This document shows positions 12,201-24,200 of a stretch of 64,000 nucleotides of DNA, piece after piece. Made by a program: the position numbers and the translations under genes. Origin of the DNA: Amblyornis subalaris (Eukaryota > Chordata > Aves > Passeriformes > Ptilonorhynchidae). Within the stretch, counting starts at the first letter, position 1. The number at the start of each line of letters is the position of its first letter. A model generated the notes under the pieces. That model was not told where the DNA came from. It saw nothing but the letters and a program-made list of their open reading frames with translations, and did not search any database. Where the stretch lies: NCBI GenBank assembly GCA_018881555.1, contig JACAXG010000071.1, forward strand, positions 2,362,537-2,426,536. The letters run 5' to 3'.

Positions 12201-15200
12201 GCTGGCAGATGCCCCCATAGCAGCCCTGNGTCCAGCCAGCCCCCATCCCCACTCGTCTCCCATCCCTGGAGAGGCAGGAGAGGAGGACACTTGAACCCCA
12301 CGCACGTGTTCACACCCCTCCAGCGAAGTCCAGCTAATGAATATTTAGGGCTGTGAGGCCTAAATAATAAATAGCAGTGATGATCTTGATGACAGGGATT
12401 GCCAAGGAGCTTCTGCCCAGCGCCGGGTCCTGTGGCTGCTCTTGTCTCCTTGCTGTCATCATCCTGCCCCCACNATCCGGGACAGCCTCTCCTGCTGCAG
12501 CTTGTCCCAGAAAGGGCCTCTGCAGATCCTACTCACTGCGTGTGGGGGTCCCCTCTCTCCTCTGGGGTCCCTGGGCTTGGGAGATTTCCCTAGCTTTCTC
12601 TGCTCAGCCCCATTCCTACTCCTTCCCACGTCTCCGTGGCTGGCAGCTGCACCTTTCTATACACCCATTTCTCTATAGGATGGACTTATCAAATGCAAAC
12701 CCCACGTCACTGAAATGAAATCATTTCATGCATGACCACCCTTTCCTTTTCTCTCTTTTTTTTTTTTTCCTTTTTTTCTCCCTGTTGGCACTGAAACCTC
12801 TTCNTCAGTGCAAAGCCTGAGCCAGGCCAGCAAATCCCACCCGTGTTTTGGCTGCGGAGGGTGCCAGGGCTTTGCCACAGCCCCTGGTTTGCCATGAGCC
12901 CCCAGGGGTTCTTTGCTGCTCCGAGACTGTGGATCTGCTGTAACCCACAGTTCCTCCCTGCCCCATGGGAGACCCACACACAGCTCCCATCCCCTTGGGT
13001 CCTCCTCTGGCCCCAATCCCTGGTGGTGCCATCACCTGGAAAACAGGGCTGGGTTTGATGCCTGGATCNGAGCCCTTTGGCATTCCCAGGAAAGGGCAGG
13101 GAGAAAGGCCAAATCCCAGGAGCCAGCTTGTGTTTGCAGCCTTGCTTGATGATTTTATAGGTGTNTGCAAAGGCGCAGAGGTGGTGGTGCCTGAACTCTG
13201 GCAGGAGCGGTGGGTCCTGGCAGCACAGCATCCGGAGCAGGGATGTGGTGTGGATCTGGCACGTGCTTGGGGATCAGCGGGCTGCACCCGCCCCTCCAGC
13301 AGCATGGCCAGGCACAGTGCCCACGTCTGTGCCACGACCACCTGGCAAAGGCCACGCAGCCCTCCATGGCACACCGGGTGCTGCAAAACTGGCTTCTCCA
13401 CTCAGCCACTCGAGCTGAAAGCGCTGACAAACACGGGGAGTTTAAAAATAGCTGGTTTTTTTCGCACGCGGCGGGAACACTTTCCCTGCCAGCGCAGCGG
13501 GGACTGCAGGAAGGGCTTACAAAAAATAATGCAAGTGGGGAAAAAACTCTATTAAAAACTCTACTGGTGTTTGAGGCGGGCTGAAATGAGTCCCTGGTCT
13601 GGAGGCAGCGAGGCTGGAGCTGACGGCTCTGACCCGTTCGACACTTCATGCTTGATTTATGTGTCGTCATTAATGGAAGAAGAAGCAGCTGCTGCCCTGC
13701 CCCATCTCCTCGTTCACCCCCGAGTGGGTGCCTGGGTGGGCAGAGCGGACACTGGGGGCAGGGTCCTGCTGCCTGTGGGCTGCTCTGCTCTCCTCTCCCT
13801 GGGGCAGGGGAGGCTGTGATGTGCTGGTATGGGCTGCAGGGGCTCTCTGCTGCTGGGTCCCAGGGCTGGGGTCAGGTGCCCATCTCTCATGCAAGTGGCT
13901 GAAAATGCGCTGAGACCCACAGGCAGTGATGAGAAAATGGGTTTTCTCTGCCACTAACATAAAATTCCAGCAGCGCATCATCCCGCTGGAACTTGATGGC
14001 ACTTTGGCAATGGGCTGGTTGTATTGGATTTATCTCTGCGCCCGCGTGTGTTGGAGGGTGACTGCAACAGAGTGGGTTAGGAGGCTGGGGTTTGANCTAC
14101 GTTACTGTCAGGATGAAGAATTAGCTACTGCCCAGCANGAGAAATATTTTTGCATTAAGAGAGATTTCACAGTTAAAGAGCTCCTGCTGCATTAATCTGT
14201 GGGTCAGCTGGAGCTCCTGCCCGCCAAAGCTGTGCGAGTGTAACACCAATCCATAATAGCATGTAAATATAACACAGCTTACTCTCCACAGCTCCGTCAG
14301 CTGCAGCCAGCNGAGCAACCCTGCTCTGCCACGGTGGGCATGGACACGGCTGTGGCCCAGAGGGTGCAGGAGGCAGTTTGGGATTTGGGCAGATCTGCCC
14401 CTGAGGCCAGTGCTTTAACTCGGGGAACTTACTGCCTACAAAGCATTTGACCTCTTCAAATCCCACTGCTCTGATCAGAGCCTGGACAGGTTTGTTACGA
14501 TGGGGAGAAGCAAGACAAGCGGCCTCAGCACTTCTTTGAAGGGATGAAGGTTTTANTCACCAAAAAACTCCAAGATTGGGAACTTGTAGAAAATAAAACG
14601 CCAAAGCAACAAAGGAGAGCAGTGCCCACGTGTCGCCTGCCTTTCCCTGTGTGTGGGACAGGCTCTGTGGTTATCCCTCACCGCCCACCCCATCCCTGCC
14701 TTTGTCTGCCCATCAGGCAGGGTTATAGGGCGGTGGTGTAAGGCACATGGAGTGGAGAGGCAGGAGGATAACGCCAGGGTGTAGGGGGCCTGGGTGGGCA
14801 CTGACAGTGGAGGAGGAACAAAGGGAGCTGTGGGTTAACCCCTGAAATGGGGGAGGTTTGCAGCCTGACCTGCCAGGGAGCAGTGGAGCCCACCTGCTGT
14901 CGCCCTGGTTGTGACCTGTGTCTCCTAACTGAGGATGACCTTGGTCTCCTGGTGACNTCCTCTGGCCCTTGGGAGTCCCTGTGTGGGGTTGAGCTCTGCA
15001 GAACACAGGATATGTTGGCTGCATCTCCNCCAGGATCCTGGGACACCCTCAAATGCAGAGACTCAGTTCTGTCTGGTGGCTGGAGAAGTCCTACATGTGG
15101 TTTAGAGGCCAGTGAAAGGCAAAGGATGTCCTTTGTATCTTTTGGAGGGGTTTTGGATGTTTTGGTGATTCCAGGCTGCCAGGGTCCCTGTCTCCACCCC

Positions 15201-18200
15201 TGCCCTCGCTGTGAGTGTGGAGCATCTCTGCACCTGCAGGGACAGGGCTAAAGGCACAACACTGGCAGCAGGTTTGGCTCTCAGAGGAGAGGGCTCNGAT
15301 GCTCAAGGGCTCTGGGCACGGGAGCTGTGCCATGGGGACGGGTGGGTTAATTTTGTGGTGGAGGCTTGTGGTCCAAGCACTGGCTGCTGGCTTTCTGGGC
15401 TGGGAATGCCACCCAAGGCACGTCCATCCCTGATTAATAGGAACTGAAAAGCAGGATCCTGAGGACCCGTGCTCCCCTGCCCCCTCCTTGCTGCTGGCTG
15501 CCACTGCCAGCCCTCGGCCTGTGCTGCTGCCGGGTTCATCCTGCATGGAGCAGAGGACAGCAGGTCTCACCTTGCCCTTCCATGGTGGAAAAGCAGGCAG
15601 TGGAGCCCATGGACACAGCCTGTGCCCTGCCTGCAGAGCTGGCACTCTGGGACTCAGCCCCTGTCCTGCTCCCCCCCCTCGCCCTCCCCACCACGTCAGT
15701 ATTGATTTGACCTGAACTCCCTTTAATGTGCTGTGATTTCTTTCAATTAGGCTTTGAGCGAGGCTCTGCGACATTCAATAGAACTGGACCAGTGCCTGGA
15801 CCAGCACGGTCCAGAGGGAGATGCTTGCGGATGCTCCCCCACCCCTGACGAGAGCATCCCTCCATGCCCTATTTCCCCCATGTCCTGTGAGGATAATTCC
15901 ACTGCTTAAAGGTTGCTCCTTGTCCCCTTTGCATCTCCTAGCTCTTTCCATCCACTGCACTGGTGGCTTTGCCACCCCAGCCCATAGGACAGATCTCAGC
16001 CCCACTGCCAACTGTAACTGAACCGACCCCCAGCCCTGCTCATCTTCACATCTCTGGCAAAGCTTTCCCCTTTCTCCTTGGTTGCTGTCATCTCGTCAGC
16101 GAGGTACTTAGCCAAGTCAGGGCTTGGTGTCACATTGTTTCCNGCAAACTAATGGGCAGGGTGCTTGTTTCCAGAGATTGTGTGGAGCAGAAATCCCTGC
16201 CCTTCATCTCCAGCTGCAATTACCGAAGCCAAGTCGATGCAGTTGATGGTAATAGGATGGTAACACTGTCTGAATTTGTATTTAATGCTGATTCCAAGGG
16301 TCTATAATCTTCATCAGCACCACATGACTTTTTATAGAACAGAAAAATGTGAGAGCGGTTAATGAGCTGTAATTCTGGAGAGCTTCTGCCTTGATTGGGA
16401 CTAATTATTTTCTTTATAAAAATAATTAACCATCCACACAACCTATAGAGTGAAAGGCATGTGGCATTAATTAAACCGTGCGGTATTTTCCATGCACCTT
16501 CATCTCCCGTTTCCCAGCACGTCCCAAATAGACGGTCACACACTGCGGAAAGCCAGGCTGGGCACAAGCTGGCATCCTGCAAGGGCAGGTCCTGAGTGAG
16601 GGGGCTGCCTCTAGATCCCTGCTCCACAGCCTCCTGGCCCTGCATGTACGGTAAAACTCCTGATCTGGGTGGGAAAGGCTGTTTAGGGTAGGACAAGGTG
16701 ATGGTGCTCATGCGTGGGCTGTCTGTGACGGGTGCGGAGGGGATGCTGGGGGTGTCTGTAGGGCAGCCAGTGGGACCCTGGCAGGGCACAGGGGTCTGTG
16801 CTGTGTGCTGTGATTTGACCTGGGACATCAGGATATCCCANAGTTGAGGTGGTCGCTTTGTACAGGCCAAACCTTTGTCCTCCAGCACTCCGAGATCCCA
16901 GGATGAGTCCCAGGCGAATGTGCCCCAGCACCGGGGCCGTGCGTGCTTAGACACACACTTACATAATACATAATTGTTAACAAAACTAATTCCTCTATTT
17001 TCCTGGAGGTATTCTGAGAACTAATGAATATATTTGCATAATCTTGATTTTGTTTATGAATAATTCTGGATTATCCAAATGTGAATAACACCAGGGCTTT
17101 GCCACTCTAGATTGCCTTTCAGCTGAGGATAGCAAAGCATTTTACAAATATTAGTTCAGCCTCACAAATCCCAGCAAGCAATAAAACTATTATTACACCC
17201 AATTAAAGATGGATGGGATGGAAACTGAAATGATTCTCTGCAGCCCTTTCTGGCAGGGTTTGCCACGCAGACCCACCTGCCTCTTTCCGAACCTTCCCCC
17301 TAGGAAGCAGCAAGCCGACAAATATCCCCGACTTTGTTTTTTGGGATGATTTAAAACAGTGTTCAGAGTTGCAAGGTGGTGTCAATGGTCAGGGACAAGA
17401 CCTGAGAGCAGAGAGGGAGGTTTGTTTCTGGCTCTGACCCCCACACAGCAGTGACCACCCCACTGCCCACTGTGTGGCAGGGATGACACAGCCACACCAA
17501 CCTTTTGCTCCTTGGAGCACAGTGAGAGGAGAAAAGGCCTTGTCTTCCCTTCCAGAAACTCTCCTTAACTCAAAACCTCCTCACCAGTCCTTCCTGGGCA
17601 GGCAAAACAACCACTGAGGTGTTTCCCACAGGACCAGGGGGTGCTGCAGGGAGAGAGGATTGGAGTCAAACCAAACCCTCCCACCCATGAAGCTGCAATT
17701 CGGGAGCTTCCCACCACAGCTGACACAGCACATGGGATACAAGGAGGCAAAGAGCCCTTCTGGCCATAAAAAGCCCCTGGCAGCACGTGGGGATGGGAGT
17801 TGGAAGCCCACTTGCCGTGTCCCTTGCTGGGAACGTTGCGGGCTCATCTCTCAGCAGCAGAAATCCGCTGGTTAATTCCTTTCCACGGGAGCTAACTGCT
17901 GCCCACGCTTCCCTCCACGGGGACATCTGCTCCTCGCGGTGTCACTGAGCCCTCCCGGCCCCACGTGGCCCTGGCAGTGCAGCCCTGGGCACTATGAGGG
18001 GGGATGGATGCTCAGGAGACAAGTTCCAAATGGGAGGATGCCCAGAGAAGCTTTCTCACCAGCACCTGCTCAGGTGATGCCCTGGACACCCAGGTGGGGA
18101 ACACCCATTCGGATGCGCCTATGGATCTGTGTTGGGGAAGTTGAGCATTTTTAAATGTTGGATTCATTTCAAGCTGAGCCCTTGGGATCAGGCTGCTGGA

Positions 18201-21200
18201 CACCGTGCCTGTGTTCTGGCACATGGGGTGGCTCAGGGGCTGGTTTATTAATGGTGTGCAGAGACCTAAGTGTCCCTGTCCCCAGCCTGGATGGATGGAT
18301 GGATGGATGGATTGGATGGATGGGGCAGCAGTCAACCAGAATCATCCCCAGGGAAGCTCCACAGGCAGCTGGCAGCTGCATGAACAGGTTGTGTTTTTGG
18401 AGTTATCTTAGTGTTGGGACCTCTGGTGTGTTTTCCCCTCTTTTTCCAGTGACAATTTAAAAGAAGCAAATTAAGGGAGAGGAGGAAAAAGCTTTATGTG
18501 AGCTGCAAAGGCAGCATCGCTGCTCCAAGTGGATCTTCTCCAGCCGTCTTCTCCTTGCTGCTTCCAACGTGCCTAATTACTAATTCATTTTTAAAGTGAT
18601 CTGTCAGTGCTCCCAGGAGCTCCTGGTAACTGTGTGCTTACAACTCCCTATTTGATTAAAATTTAACGAGCTGTTATTGGCAAATACACTATTTTGCTGC
18701 TGTTTGCCATGCCAAATAGCATGGGTTTTGGACAAAGGAGGGAAGGGTGCATCCCATGGTCCCTGGAGCAGGGGCTGGTACTGTGCAGCCCATTGGGTGT
18801 GAAGGTGTTCTCCAGCCCGACCACAGCTCAGGTAGTGCCAAAGTGCTTCTTTTTTTTGTTAAACCCCTCCTAAAACATTAAGCATCATCCACTGATGCTC
18901 CTCAGCTTCTGGCTCCCAGTGCTGTGTTGGGAAGTGCCCAACCACAGCCACTGGGCTCCCTCCCAGCCCCTGGTCCTGACCTTCGCCCAGCTTGGTTTTG
19001 CGCTGTGCCATTTGTGGGCAAGTGTTTAATGAGAAATTTGAGCTCAGATCCAGATTTGTCCTAATCACGAGCTCTGCAAGGGCTATTTCAAGTTGCCCAC
19101 ATGCCAGGCCATCAGCTCTGCTGCCTTCACTCGTGGCTGCTCCAGGCTGCCTGGGGGTGATGGCAAGGACAGGATCTGGGAGCACTCTTTGAGCTGGGAG
19201 GAGAGTGGCTGTGGGGCTGTGGTGGGGTTTAGCGTAAGCTCTCAGCCCCAGTCCTCTGGGTTACTCAGGAGCCTGGAGTTTCCCAAAACATGGATCAGGG
19301 ATGTGCTGGATTTCTGTGCTATGGGGCAGCATGGCCGTGTCAGCACTTTTGTCTGCATTTGCAGGCACCTGAGACAGCCAAGGCTCCTCTTTCCCTATTT
19401 CCCGATGGAGGAGAAAACTGGTTCCTGTACAGACATGGGAACCCGCAGGGTGTTTGCCTAAGGAGGAGGATTTGAGGACAGGAAAGGCACAGGATCGTCC
19501 CCGGAGAGCAAGCCTGGCCCGGCAGTGTGCCGGTGCTGACGGGCAGGAAGCTCCGCAGGGACCTCCGAGCCGGCAGCGTGGGAGGCACAAGATGCCGTAG
19601 AAACCGCTCGAGATGGGGCAGCAGTCCAGGTTTTCTTTAGAACGATGTGACCGTGTGCCATATTCTTCAGGTTTCTCTCTGTTGTCGCTGGCAGGCAGTC
19701 AGCAGAGCCATCCTGGATTGCTGGCAGCGAGGGAAAGGGACAGCGAGCCCTGAAAGGTGCTCAGGGAGGGAGGGGAACAGGGGGTCCTGGTGCCCCTGGA
19801 GAGGAGGAGACCCAACCGTGGGGAGCAGCGACAGGCTGTGCTCACCCTTCTGCCTGACCCTGCCTAAAAGGGATGATCCGTGGAGGCACAGCTTTCCCCT
19901 GTGGAGTTTTCCCTCTGCTGGGATTGTCCATCCCGTGCTGCACAGCAGGAGCCGCCGCCGCTGCCAGCTGGTGCCCGGGACGGAGCCCTTCCCGTGGGCT
20001 GCCACCTCACAGCATCCCCCGGAGCATCTGGCACTGATCCTGTGCCGCCACCGGGGCCTCTTCCAGCAGGGAAGCTCCTCTGTTCTGATCCAGCCATGCA
20101 TAGTAAATCAACTGCTGGAAAATAAAGAGCCAAGCTGCTTTTTTGGCCCGGGATGTGCTGAGAGCGGTCGTTAAACCTTTCTGGAGTGAAGGAAGGAAAA
20201 GGAGCCGCTGCTGCCGCATCCAGGCTTGTGGCAGGACTCAGGGTTCCCGGGAGCAGGAGNGGGAGGAGAGTCAAGACTGGCAAAAATTTGATGAAAAATG
20301 TATAGTACAGAATTGTATTTCTCTTCTGTGTTTAAACTGCCTCAAGAAAGCCACGTGCTTTTCTGCAGCTGGTGCCTCTGCTGATGCANGGTAAAAAATA
20401 GCAGGGAAAAGATTAAAATTGAACTGGCTTGGAGTCTGTGTAATCAAGGAAAATATCTCGGTGATTTGCTATTATAATTTTCAATAACAAACTGCNGGGC
20501 TCCTGCTGCACTAATAATAATGGGTTGAATGAGGTGGGGAAAGAACCTGCCATGGGGTGTTTGTGTGTGTGTGTGCTTGTGGGAAGCACTTACAATATCC
20601 CCCATCTCCTAATTTTGAAGGAGTATTTTTAGTGCNTATTTCAAAGAGCTTTACGTAAACACATCTGCTGGAGTTTTTGCTGGGAAGCATCTTTACAACG
20701 CTCTCCTGGGACAAGGGAATGGTCTGACCATTTTCTTTTTCAATCAGATGAGCAAAGCCAGAGAGCAAGGGAGAAAATCACAGGCTCATTCTGCCAGCGC
20801 CAAAAGGCTTCTCAGCCCAAAGGGTGGATTTTAGAAACACTTCGAGCAGCTCAGGCCACCCTTGCCAGAGCCCAGGGCAGAAGCTCGTGGGGTGTGGCTG
20901 NGGGCAAGCGGGGATCCCAACCCACCCCTGCCCTCCCCTGCACAGCCAAAACCTCCACGTGAGGAAAGATGAAGCATTCCATCACCTGTCCATGCACTTT
21001 TTGCAAGTTACTCAGGAGAAGTGGCAAGAGCATCCCTGATGCAATCGACTGCCAGCACAGGAGTTTTTCCAGCCTCCCCTCAGGATGCCTGTGCCCTTAT
21101 CTTCCCAGTCTCAGGCAAAGTATCCATCCTTCATCATTTAATGCCAGTGAAACATTCACAACTATTCGGCTCATCAGAGATGCTTCAACCTTTTTCATGT

Positions 21201-24200
21201 GGGGGCTCTGGTTGGCTGGAGCTGCTCCTGCCTTTTCATTGGGGGTTGTAGAGATGATGGAAACGTGGAGCCAGCCAGGGCTGAAGCTGGGAACGCTGTA
21301 AAGTTTCTGTATCGGCTATCCCAAATCCCCTGTCCTGACCTGGGAAGTGCTGCCAGTGCAGGTCTGCCCAGTGCACCCGGTGCCAGGGGCCTCTGAAATG
21401 CTTGTGTTTGCAACTGGGTGCATCCAGCACCCAACCCAGCTGTGTATGCAAAGGAAAATNAAGGATAAAAAAAAAAAAGGCTTGGTTAGCATGATCCAGC
21501 CCTGGTTTGCTTACACTGCTGCTTGCAGGGCAGCTGGGAAGGGCAGAGGAGCTGCACAAGGCCGCCGAGGGCTGGAACTGCTGGAGCCCATCCTGCGGAG
21601 GTGAGGGACGACGCGGGTGGGGAGATGGCCTGGTGCCAGGCTCCGGCAGCTGAAAGGTCACTAGGAAGAGAATTTTCCTGCTTTTGTCTCCTCTTGAGAT
21701 GAGTTACTGCGGGAAAAGGCTGATTGATGAAAGCTTTGTGGCAGGAGATGCTGCGGGGCTGGGGCAGCTGGGCTGGGACACGGGAGCCGGCGGGCAGGGG
21801 AGGGCAGTGCCCGGCCCCGGCAGCACCGGGACGGCAGCACACAGGGAATGTCAAGGGCACACCAAACCCGCCCCGACTGCTGTCTCTGCGGGGCCGGGGG
21901 GGACGGGTGTCGCTGGGCTCAGCTCCCGGGGCAGCGTGCGTCACCGAGTGCCACATTTCATGGCCTGATGAGATGGCGCTTGGCCGTGGCACGGAGCATG
22001 GCGGCCCAGGATGGAGGGATGGACGTGGTTTGTGAGTTAGCTCTGCTCCCTGAGGCAGCAAACGCCTTGTGCCTTTGTCCCGTCTCTGTGGACAGTGCCA
22101 GGATCCGTCCATGGGTAGGAAGGGCAGTGGTTAACTGGTGTCCACGGTGTCCCCACAAACTGGGGGTGACATCCCTTGCCCAGGGAAGGGAGGCAGGAGG
22201 GGGTGGCCTCAGGAAGTGGGACTCTGCAGGGCACTGCCAGCAGCANAGTCCGGTGGGATTCAGAAACATGATGTGCCTTTGGGAAAGGCTGGTGGGAAGC
22301 AATGCAAGCAGTTTGGAAAAAAAAAGAGGGACCCCCCCCACCTCACAACCAGGCTGGCACCACCCGTCCCTTCTCCTCCAGAGGACTATAGTGTTTTATG
22401 GTGGTTTCACCCCCCTTCGAATGAGAAATGTTTGGGTTCTTTCCTACCAGCGACCTTTCCTGCATGATTTGTTTTAGGGTAGCAAGAGATCATTTCCCTC
22501 TGCTGCCAACACATTCTGTTAGGGAAGAAAAACATGGGAGAGCCTAAATCTGACACCAAAATGCAGAAATGGGCTGGCTGGGCTGTGAAAGGCAGTGATA
22601 GACTTGGGCTGGTGAANAGGTGAGAGCCCTGTGCGCCTGCTGCTTCTCTTCCAGCAACTGCAGCACTGGCAAAAATTGCCATCAGCCCAAAAAACACTCC
22701 TGGACCGGAGACTGCTGGGAGAGGAAGGGAAAGGGTGAGCCAGCTGTGGTGAGAGGGTGTGTTCTGCACTGAGCTGGTGGCAGGCAGCCTACAGGTGCCT
22801 TACTTGGGGGGGGTGGGGGGTGTCTCCCATCAGGAGCAGCCGTGTTGCTTCTGGACAGGTCTGNTGGATAGGCTGGATTTCTGCAGGGGAGAAAGAAAGG
22901 AAAAAGAAAAATGAGTGCAAGTGATCGAATTGCCAAGTGGAAGTGGAGAAACTTGGAGGGCAGGTGGGATGGGTGGGCAGATGCCTTGTCCTGGCCTGAC
23001 TGCCTGTGGCCAGGAGTACATCCTTAGGGACAAACATGCAAGGAACACACTGGGGAGAGAGGCCGTGGTCCTCAATCCAGTGCTGGAGCAGTGTTGTCCC
23101 CGCAGCAGGGCAAACCTTGGGCATCCTTCCTGCCTCCTCTTCTTCCTGCCTTCTCTGGCACATCCCCTGGGCTGACTGAGTCCTGCACTTCCAGCAGCAT
23201 CCTGCTGAGCATCCTCGCTGCTCTCCCAGGGCCCGCTCCAGCAAAACACCCACAGAGGCTTTTTCTTTCCTGCTGCAGGCACAAGCAGCAGGGAAGGTGT
23301 GATAATCTCTCCTTTGAGGCCACAGTGATCGTTCACACCAAACTGCATCACTTTTATATCAGTCACGAAAGACACGAAAGACAGTAAGACAAAAAAAACA
23401 TTTTTATATATATATTCAATCAATGTCTGCTGAGCTCCATGCCAGGGGATTACCAGCCAGTTTAGAGTGTTAGTGACTCTCAGCATCCATCAGAGAACAT
23501 TTGGTTGAATGGGAGCCAGCCTTTGATGGAATTGGAGAATAATTATTTCCATCAATAATTACTTCCAAGCCCAGAAGAAATGGTTCCTGGCACGTTGCAG
23601 GACAGGAGTCCTTGACTGCCTCGAGGCCAATATGTTTTAACCCCAGGACCTGGAAATCCCATTAGTGGGAGCGGAGGCTGGGTGAGAAGGATGTCGCCTG
23701 CCGTGCCCAGGTCCTGGCAGTGGTGTTCCAGCCTGCTGCCAGCCTGGGGAGGAACCCTCCTGCCTCCACGGCTGGAGCGCATCCAGCTCAGACTTTGCAC
23801 AGGTCATTAATTTGGGGACGTTTTTAATGGATCCTAATGATTGAGCCTCAGAAGGCTGTTCTTAAAAGGGGTTCGGGAAAGGCCACAAGCCAATTAGCTG
23901 GCACACAGAAAGCGATTAACCATGTAGCTTCCTGGGTGGTTAAAAATAATGGAGATGTTGGGAGGCGACTGGGGGATTTATTACAAACAAGAGTTTTAAA
24001 GCAAGAGGGACTATTCACCTCCTGCATGTTCTGGGCCAGAAATATTTCACCCAGCTTCCCCCCACTGATCCCTGTCCCTTGTATTTGGCTGTGCACATCC
24101 TTAAACGCTCAGGCATTACAGAATGGGCTCCAAGGAGGATTCGGCTATTAGAGAAAGTGGGATATTGTTGAGAGAGAAAACACAGGTGGAAAGAGAGATG

